This document shows, one piece after another, positions 7,401 to 10,815 of a stretch of DNA of 10,815 nt; positions within the stretch are counted from its first letter, which is position 1, and every line of letters begins with the position of its first letter. The notes under the pieces are model-generated. The model was not told where the DNA came from. It was given only the letters and a program-made list of their open reading frames with translations, and searched no databases. The DNA comes from Desulfovibrio sp. UBA2564 (lineage in GTDB: Bacteria; Desulfobacterota; Desulfovibrionia; Desulfovibrionales; Desulfovibrionaceae). The position numbers were made by a program, and so were the translations under genes. The stretch spans positions 1 to 10,815 of the forward strand of contig DDLU01000028.1 in the NCBI GenBank assembly GCA_002340305.1, written 5' to 3'.

Positions 7401-7453
7401 TGCAGTAGCTGATAGTCGAGTTTATCGAAGAAAAGAGAAGATATTGTTGTCAT
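4433..7453 (-). CDS. Large membrane protein with PHP-hydrolase-like N-terminal domain
   Basis: A 1006-residue protein that I do not recognise as a named family. After an all-helical N-terminus, residues about 158-235 resemble a PHP metal-dependent hydrolase: FDHHVHD (159-165, HxH), SPTHLIMDAWIKGI (173-186) and VGIELS (218-223, the usual GxE strand). The conserved TDH segment reads VYYNYVH instead, so metal binding is uncertain. The middle part (about 450-530) is charged and helical, possibly coiled coil. Five or so membrane segments cluster at about 667-700, 733-754, 766-781 and 799-826, followed by a soluble helical C-terminus. No signal peptide is seen. The start at 7453 is chosen because its ATG overlaps the upstream LacI stop as ATGA, implying translational coupling; no Shine-Dalgarno is visible. 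A longer TTG start at 7489 is rejected. Its likely regulator is the coupled repressor. Gene reality is certain; function is unknown. Confidence 0.85.
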   Translation of the reverse strand: MTTISSLFFDKLDYQLLQIVDDVLKRGPKSRAFRSLFVEYMHPQGIKEMAAPQGLRIAYAVISLLGSFENGKAHDRLKALRSLRDEVFLPSSGFYRKNTARVLLQIMKKLVRPGNSELSRLKLAHDFRMVSAGNPRKIRKELAKYHLVEMPEEWNQYAFDHHVHDANTKGRKSPTHLIMDAWIKGIRKITVVYYNYVHPQVIEELIEAGSILDIKVRVGIELSARFRDKFVRFTWEPNVLADSSTFKKFLEKERVIDLFKEGKEVSRYQQKYVFDVLAEFNSRHRATLGKQLGLQLPLLNQEEFLDFVGTGQPSILHLGRFIHNKLAQHVEGEKEFQLTSEQKYLLQSLNIRTIISEYLIPAKNPDLHDPAQPHKDTELPELLRCNINELMTRLLRIHSTSKFTLNLANLTAQDTLELLYDGRGMITHIEAYNLKDACEEASCEEQSTQLTGQEKHYKLIGRLQKALNEDSVITLKSAIREIIYDYEDQLEQLKADPEATKYRAMQKRKPELVAILSDLEKFHTIYRKRSLKSRIGSGSTGQAEHSHGMGFVVLDTLPARARKPFYRDNCEEGRHRIPVSALMTKSINSKVGDSGRDLARLSEKNGGRWVKWKLNSFNIHAGKAGNIGTLGGLNIQSDTEDEGLQKAESLDRPWTYLNTNIKNTAKVLIGFIPAFLTFYLTKDWWLLSYFGAVIWFAITGSRNIIQSVLGGGGLRRSPLLPWNSLVSWSRISDSLLYTGFSVPLLDYLVKTLLLDNTFGITTSTDPIMLYSVMGLANGIYLSSHNAIRGLPKGATVGNFFRSILAIPVAIALSGLIGGLIGMAGIPDATGILQKWAAIISKFASDGVAAFIEGIADRQANIKARMIGYKMKVGQLFSVFSKLDLMFPEEDVLEMLQTPKIMMRTLSKEARDLEKLIIVNALDLMYFWFYQPRSRKALAILNQNMSREEWLIFYRSQLILKRHKEISQVFVDGLVGKHFSKALAFYLDQSQQYLGDMEKLGRNREVH

Positions 7454-8517
7454 AATATATAGTTGGTTCTGGGGTCGGAGGAAGTCCAATAGTTCTCGCT
7501 TTTATCTGTTTTTACCTCTTGAGGTGCAGCTGTTGACTCGCGGACAACCAGTTTGGTCTCCATCATATGTTGCTCCGGTTTTCCCGGATTTTCCATTTTT
7601 TGCAGCAGCAGCTCACAGGCCCGTTTGCCCATATCGTAGGCCGGCTGGCGGATAGTTGTCAGGGCCGGAACCATGTATGAAGCTGTGGGCATGTCATCAA
7701 AACCCACGATGGACAGGTCTTCGGGCAGGGATAATCCTGCCTCCCGCGCACCTTTGATCGCTCCGAGGGCGATATAATCGTTGGAGCAGAAAACTGCGCT
7801 GGGGGAAAGTTCCTGATTAAGTAATTGCTTGATTGAATCACGGCCTCCGGAAAGGGAGTACCCGGTCTGGACCAGCAGATTTTTATTGTAGGGGATACCG
7901 TGATCCTTAAGGCATTGCCGATAGCCGTGCCAGCGATGGTAAGATCTGTCAGTTACTGAAAAACTACCCGCGATCATACCGATCCTGTTGTGGCCAAGGG
8001 AAATGAGATGTTCGGTAGCTATGTAGCCGCCCCGGTAGTTATCAACACCGACAACTGAAACAGGTCCGCCTTTGACTGTGCTGAAAAGCAGCACAAAGGG
8101 GATTTTTTCAGTGATAAGGGTCTTGATTATTTCGCCTTTGGGATTAGTCGTGGTGATGATCAGTCCATCCACCTGACTTTCGCGTAATGCTTTGATCAGG
8201 CTTTCTTCCTGTGATACTTTGTAGGATGTGTTGCCGAGGATAACTTTGATCTGTTTTTCATCGGCATATTCCTGAACACCAAGGGTTGATTCAGCAAAGA
8301 CGGGGTTGTTAATGTTGGGAATTATCAACCCGATTGTATTGGATTTTTTGGTGGCAAATCCGCGTGCGAGGGCATTATATTTGTAATTGCACATTTTCAT
8401 GGCCCGCAGAACTTTCTTACGGGTTTTCCCGCGCACACTGTCAGGGGAATTAATCACTCTGGAAACAGTGGCAGTGGAAACTTGCGCCAGACGCGCAACG
8501 TCACGCATTGTACTCAC
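7450..8517 (-). CDS. LacI/PurR-family transcriptional repressor
   Basis: A 355-residue DNA-binding repressor. The N-terminal helix-turn-helix MRDVARLAQVSTATVSRVIN (residues 4-23) is canonical, followed by the hinge YNALARGFATKKSNTIGLI (about 47-65), whose NALAR segment is typical of members that recognise operators with a central CG. The rest (about 60-330) is a periplasmic-binding-protein-like sensor with NPVFAE, VDGLIITT, ITEHL-type and GFDDMPTASYMVPALTTIRQP segments, so it should bind a small sugar-like or purine-like effector. The C-terminal 25 residues are a hydrophilic tail beyond the usual domain. The GTG start at 8517 has AGAGGT (8523-8528) at good spacing; an ATG three codons later has poorer spacing. 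It is co-transcribed with, and overlaps, the large membrane-protein gene, and is divergent from the metallo-hydrolase. A perfect operator lies over its own transcription start, suggesting autoregulation. The effector cannot be read from the sequence. Confidence 0.95.
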   Translation of the reverse strand: MSTMRDVARLAQVSTATVSRVINSPDSVRGKTRKKVLRAMKMCNYKYNALARGFATKKSNTIGLIIPNINNPVFAESTLGVQEYADEKQIKVILGNTSYKVSQEESLIKALRESQVDGLIITTTNPKGEIIKTLITEKIPFVLLFSTVKGGPVSVVGVDNYRGGYIATEHLISLGHNRIGMIAGSFSVTDRSYHRWHGYRQCLKDHGIPYNKNLLVQTGYSLSGGRDSIKQLLNQELSPSAVFCSNDYIALGAIKGAREAGLSLPEDLSIVGFDDMPTASYMVPALTTIRQPAYDMGKRACELLLQKMENPGKPEQHMMETKLVVRESTAAPQEVKTDKSENYWTSSDPRTNYIL

Positions 8518-8530
8518 AAATGACCTCTTT

Positions 8531-8546
8531 ATGTAAACGTTTACAT
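8531..8546. promoter_or_regulatory. LacI-family operator O1 (perfect 16-bp palindrome)
   Basis: ATGTAAACGTTTACAT is a perfect palindrome with the central CG expected of LacI/PurR-type operators. It begins right after the -10 box of the repressor promoter and covers the predicted start of transcription near 8540, so bound repressor would block the repressor/membrane-protein operon. Confidence 0.85.
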
Positions 8547-8576
8547 TTTTTAGCAGGTTGCAAGTGTTAGTGTCAA
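8547..8576 (-). promoter_or_regulatory. Sigma-70-type promoter of the repressor/membrane-protein operon
   Basis: On the minus strand the -35 box is a perfect TTGACA (8571-8576) and the -10 box is TAAAAA (8547-8552, 4 of 6), with an 18-bp spacer. The operator O1 directly abuts the -10 box on its downstream side. Confidence 0.6.
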
Positions 8577-8604
8577 CGCTGTTCTTCCAGTTTGCTTTAA
8601 GTTG

Positions 8605-8633
8605 TTGATTTTAAATGCCTTTAGTTTTATTAA
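8605..8633 (+). promoter_or_regulatory. Possible promoter of the metallo-hydrolase gene
   Basis: TTGATT (8605-8610) and TATTAA (8628-8633) are spaced by 17 bp, each matching 4 of 6 consensus bases. A better -10-like hexamer TAGAAT (8646-8651) lacks a good -35 box. Both would place operator O2 downstream of the start point, where a bound repressor could act as a roadblock. Confidence 0.35.
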
Positions 8634-8688
8634 GATTCCAATCTTTAGAATATTCATGTAACGCTTCCATTCATTTACGTAGCTTACA

Positions 8689-8702
8689 TGTAAACATATA
8701 CA
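8689..8702. promoter_or_regulatory. LacI-family operator O2 (12 of 14 match to O1)
   Basis: TGTAAACATATACA matches the 14-bp core of O1, TGTAAACGTTTACA, at 12 positions, with both outer TGTAAAC and TACA parts kept. It lies six bases before the ribosome binding site of the metallo-hydrolase gene. Its centre is 157 bp from that of O1, close to 15 turns of DNA, so repression by looping is possible. Confidence 0.65.
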
Positions 8703-8721
8703 TTGAAATAAGGATTTTGCG

Positions 8722-10011
8722 ATGACTAGCAGTTCCTTGCGGAAACTGACGGAACATGTGCAGCGTATCGAATACTGCGGGATGTTTGTCGATTTGGTGC
8801 GCACCAGCAAAGGTTTCGTCCGCATCGGCAGCATGCCCGATGTAGCCAAGTTTCTGATCGAACACGGTTTCCGGGAGGAGATCGTGGTGGTGTTGCCTTG
8901 GGAGGTAACGCTTGCCGGGGATAACCGCACCGGGGAAGAATTTATTCTCTGGCAGGCCCAGATCAGAGGAGGTATTCGCAAGGAGTACGTAGGTTTAAGG
9001 GAGGATGTGGAACAGCTGCACAGCAATCTTGAACGTATTTTCCCGTATTTTTTTGATGACGATAATATCAAGGTCGTGCGTAAGGATTGGCTGAAAACCT
9101 GGTTCCATCATAATGTAGCTGATCCCTGTTACCGCAACGGCAATCTGGAAATATGCTGTGGAGGCGGAAATGTCGTAGTTTCTGATGGCGGGCAGGTTTT
9201 ATACAGCCGCAGTGAACTTGCAGCTGTTGAAAATACCGGTAAAGAAATTGAAGAGCTGCTGAAGACCATTCCCAGAGACGGCAAAAAGCGGGAGTGCATG
9301 GAAGTTGTGCCCATAGGTTGCGGAAACGGTGTTTGCGGAACTGTCGCCAATTTCATCTTCCGTTTCGGTGAGTATGTGATCTGGATTGATCCCTGCGGGT
9401 ATCCGGCACAGACTCTTGCACGGCATAATATCCATATCGATGACGTAACCCATTTCCTTTTCACCCATAATCACGAAGATCATGTACAGGGTTTTACCGC
9501 CAGCATGCAGTGGGCGCGTAAGCATAACCGCAAATTGAATCTGATTCTTGCGGACAGTGTTTTTCGGGTGTTGGTTGATTTGTATTCGCCTCTTTTTCCT
9601 GATTTGGAAGAACATGTGGAAGTGTTTTCGCTGTATCCCGGTACGCCGCTTCAATTAGGTGAAATGCAGATTGAGAGCCGTTGGAATCATCATATTCTGC
9701 CATATGGAAGTGTCGGCTTGAAAATCTCTGCCGGAGAAAGTTGTTTCGGATATTCCGGGGATACAAAGTACGATGAGGGAATCAATAAAATTCTGAACCG
9801 TCCTGAACTTGAAGCCGGGTGGTTTGCAGCCTGCGATCTGGTTTTCCATGAAATAGAATTTGATAACCCGCACAGTGTGCATTCCTACTGGAAGCAGGTT
9901 GAATCCTTGCAAAGTAAAATTAACGGCAGGGTGCTTGGATATCATTGTCCATTCTTAGCCAACAGCCCGTTTCCGCTTGCAGAAGAAGGGAAATGTTATG
10001 CTCTTGATTGA
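8722..10011 (+). CDS. Metallo-beta-lactamase-fold hydrolase with a 200-residue N-terminal domain
   Basis: A 429-residue predicted cytoplasmic metal-dependent hydrolase. The C-terminal half (about 200-410) has the MBL fold signature HNHEDH at 249-254 (HxHxDH), a further His in WNHHILPYGSVG (about 321-332), the metal-bridging Asp in YSGDT (344-348) and late His residues at 376, 384, 387 and 408. The layout is closer to the RNase Z/PhnP-type phosphodiesterase branch than to lactamases, but the substrate is unknown. The N-terminal 200 residues carry no motif I recognise; they contain GNVVVSDGGQVLYS (149-162) and a Cys-rich spot (145-146, 200, 205). No signal peptide is seen. The ATG has TAAGGA (8709-8714) seven bases upstream. 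It diverges from the LacI gene and carries operator O2 in its leader, so it is probably under that repressor's control, together with the PHP-like membrane protein. Confidence 0.85.
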   Translation: MTSSSLRKLTEHVQRIEYCGMFVDLVRTSKGFVRIGSMPDVAKFLIEHGFREEIVVVLPWEVTLAGDNRTGEEFILWQAQIRGGIRKEYVGLREDVEQLHSNLERIFPYFFDDDNIKVVRKDWLKTWFHHNVADPCYRNGNLEICCGGGNVVVSDGGQVLYSRSELAAVENTGKEIEELLKTIPRDGKKRECMEVVPIGCGNGVCGTVANFIFRFGEYVIWIDPCGYPAQTLARHNIHIDDVTHFLFTHNHEDHVQGFTASMQWARKHNRKLNLILADSVFRVLVDLYSPLFPDLEEHVEVFSLYPGTPLQLGEMQIESRWNHHILPYGSVGLKISAGESCFGYSGDTKYDEGINKILNRPELEAGWFAACDLVFHEIEFDNPHSVHSYWKQVESLQSKINGRVLGYHCPFLANSPFPLAEEGKCYALD

Positions 10012-10040
10012 CCCGAGTTCTTTTGCAAATTCATTTTCAA

Positions 10041-10076
10041 AAATCCCCGCAATGCATTTACGCACTGCGGGGATTT
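10041..10076. terminator. Bidirectional terminator between metallo-hydrolase and MCP genes
   Basis: A perfect 11-bp stem pairs 10041-10051 with 10066-10076, extended by TGC/GCA (10053-10055 and 10062-10064) after one mismatch. It lies 29 bases after the hydrolase stop and 16 bases after the MCP stop on the other strand. The minus-strand side has the better U-tract (ATTTTTG); the plus side is T-rich but interrupted by G. It is nearly a copy of the hairpin at 4369. Confidence 0.85.
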
Positions 10077-10092
10077 GGGTTTTGATTTGGTT

Positions 10093-10815
10093 TTACTCAG
10101 CTTTCAAGTCTTCAACAATATTTTGCATTTCAGAAACCTGTACGGCGAGGGATTCAAGGGCCACGCTGAATTCCCTTGCGCTGTCGGTTGTTTCTGCTGT
10201 GATGCGGCTGATCTCCTCCACTGAACCGTTGATCTCTTCAGAAGTTGCGGATTGTTCTTCGGCTGCAGTGGCAATGCCTTGAATCTGGATTGCGCCTTCC
10301 GCTGCACCGCTTACGATTTCCTGTAAAACAATACCTGAACTTTCAGAAAAACCGTTGGCTTCTTCAATGCGCTGGTAAACCGTTTCCATGGAGCGGATGT
10401 TCTCGCCGGCCACGCGCTGTATTGCGCCGATGGATTCGGAAACTTCGCCGGTCGCTGTCATAGTCTTTTCAGCAAGTTTGCGTACCTCGTCAGCAACAAC
10501 TGCGAAACCGCGTCCCGCCTCACCTGCGCGTGCAGCTTCAATGGCGGCGTTGAGGGCCAGCAGGTTAGTCTGGTCGGCAATGTCGGTAATTACGCCGATA
10601 ATGGTTTCAGTCCCTTTAGCCTGCTTGTCCAATTCCTGCATATTGTCTTTGAGGTTGTTCACTTGGGACACTGTCTGCGAGAGGGCGTTCTGTGACTGGT
10701 CAACTACCGAGGCACCGTCTTTGGCTTTTTCCTGCGCACCGGAGCTTGCCTCTGCAGCTTCTGCTGCATTGCGGGCAATTTCCAGAACTGTTGCATTCAT
10801 TTCTTCCATGGCTGT
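10093..10815 (-). CDS. Methyl-accepting chemotaxis protein, C-terminal signalling part (partial)
   Basis: The last 240 codons of a chemoreceptor; the N-terminal ligand-binding, membrane and HAMP parts lie beyond the right edge and the frame stays open to the last base. The signalling tip is diagnostic: GVITDIADQTNLLALNAA followed by IEAARAGEAGRGFAVVADEV and RKLAEKT, which contacts CheA and CheW. Ala/Glu/Ser-rich heptad helices flank it on both sides, with potential methylation-site sequences such as TAAEEQSATSEEI and MEEMNATVLEIARNAAEAA. The protein ends at VEDLKAE without a CheR-docking pentapeptide. It is convergent with the metallo-hydrolase gene and shares its terminator; nothing in the visible part links it to the neighbouring LacI module. 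The ligand cannot be inferred from this half. Confidence 0.95.
   Translation of the reverse strand, partial: TAMEEMNATVLEIARNAAEAAEASSGAQEKAKDGASVVDQSQNALSQTVSQVNNLKDNMQELDKQAKGTETIIGVITDIADQTNLLALNAAIEAARAGEAGRGFAVVADEVRKLAEKTMTATGEVSESIGAIQRVAGENIRSMETVYQRIEEANGFSESSGIVLQEIVSGAAEGAIQIQGIATAAEEQSATSEEINGSVEEISRITAETTDSAREFSVALESLAVQVSEMQNIVEDLKAE

Noticed and set aside
7451..7489. Longer start for the membrane protein at a TTG (7489)
   Set aside because: TTG is rarer, no Shine-Dalgarno is present, and it would overlap the repressor by 40 bases. The ATGA overlap at 7453 is the more usual arrangement.
8656..8670. A third operator-like sequence, ATGTAACGCTTCCAT
   Set aside because: It is one base shorter than O1 and the right half matches poorly, so correct half-site spacing is lost.
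8550..9071. A 173-codon minus-strand frame
   Set aside because: It is antisense to the metallo-hydrolase gene and then runs through the divergent promoter region; no motif is visible.
1..10815. CRISPR arrays, tRNA genes, insertion sequences or attachment sites
   Set aside because: No regularly spaced direct repeats, cloverleaf-like sequences, transposase or integrase frames were found on either strand by reading.

Overview
The window looks like chromosomal DNA of a Gram-negative anaerobe. My best guess is a marine Desulfovibrionaceae member (Maridesulfovibrio-like), inferred from the mix of a heme-less fumarate-reductase-type Tat flavoprotein, a sigma-54 activator, a typical long MCP signalling domain and GC-rich intergenic hairpins. 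No rRNA or marker gene is present to confirm this. No tRNA, CRISPR array, transposase or phage gene was seen. Seven protein genes fill most of the window. One of them, the MCP, runs off the right edge.

Region 1 (about 1-4290, all genes on the minus strand) reads as one regulatory circuit. A sigma-54 enhancer-binding protein (2291-4102) with its own sigma-70-like promoter (4157-4185) lies just upstream of a two-gene operon. That operon encodes a thioredoxin-fold protein without a CXXC motif (1707-2048) and a twin-arginine-exported flavoprotein of the fumarate reductase/flavocytochrome c family (53-1627). Between activator and operon are a near-consensus sigma-54 promoter (2072-2087) and, 105-210 bp further upstream, a cluster of five GTGTAA/TTACAC half-sites. 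The cluster includes an 18-bp palindrome (2229-2246), the expected enhancer. The thioredoxin-like protein may be a Tat proofreading chaperone for the flavoprotein, by analogy with HyaE/HupG.

Region 2 (about 4369-10076) is bracketed by two nearly identical hairpin terminators (4369-4406 and 10041-10076). Inside are a LacI-family repressor (7450-8517, minus), a 1006-residue membrane protein with a PHP-hydrolase-like N-terminal domain (4433-7453, minus; its ATG overlaps the repressor stop as ATGA), and a divergent metallo-beta-lactamase-fold hydrolase (8722-10011, plus). The intergenic region between repressor and hydrolase carries two LacI-type operators whose centres are 157 bp apart. One is a perfect 16-bp palindrome at the repressor's own start of transcription; the other is a 12/14 match just before the hydrolase ribosome binding site. 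This suggests an inducible regulon of two hydrolase-like proteins and their repressor. The substrate is unknown. It is the least familiar part of the window.

Region 3 (10093-10815, minus) is the C-terminal signalling half of a methyl-accepting chemotaxis protein, convergent with the hydrolase gene and sharing the terminator with it.
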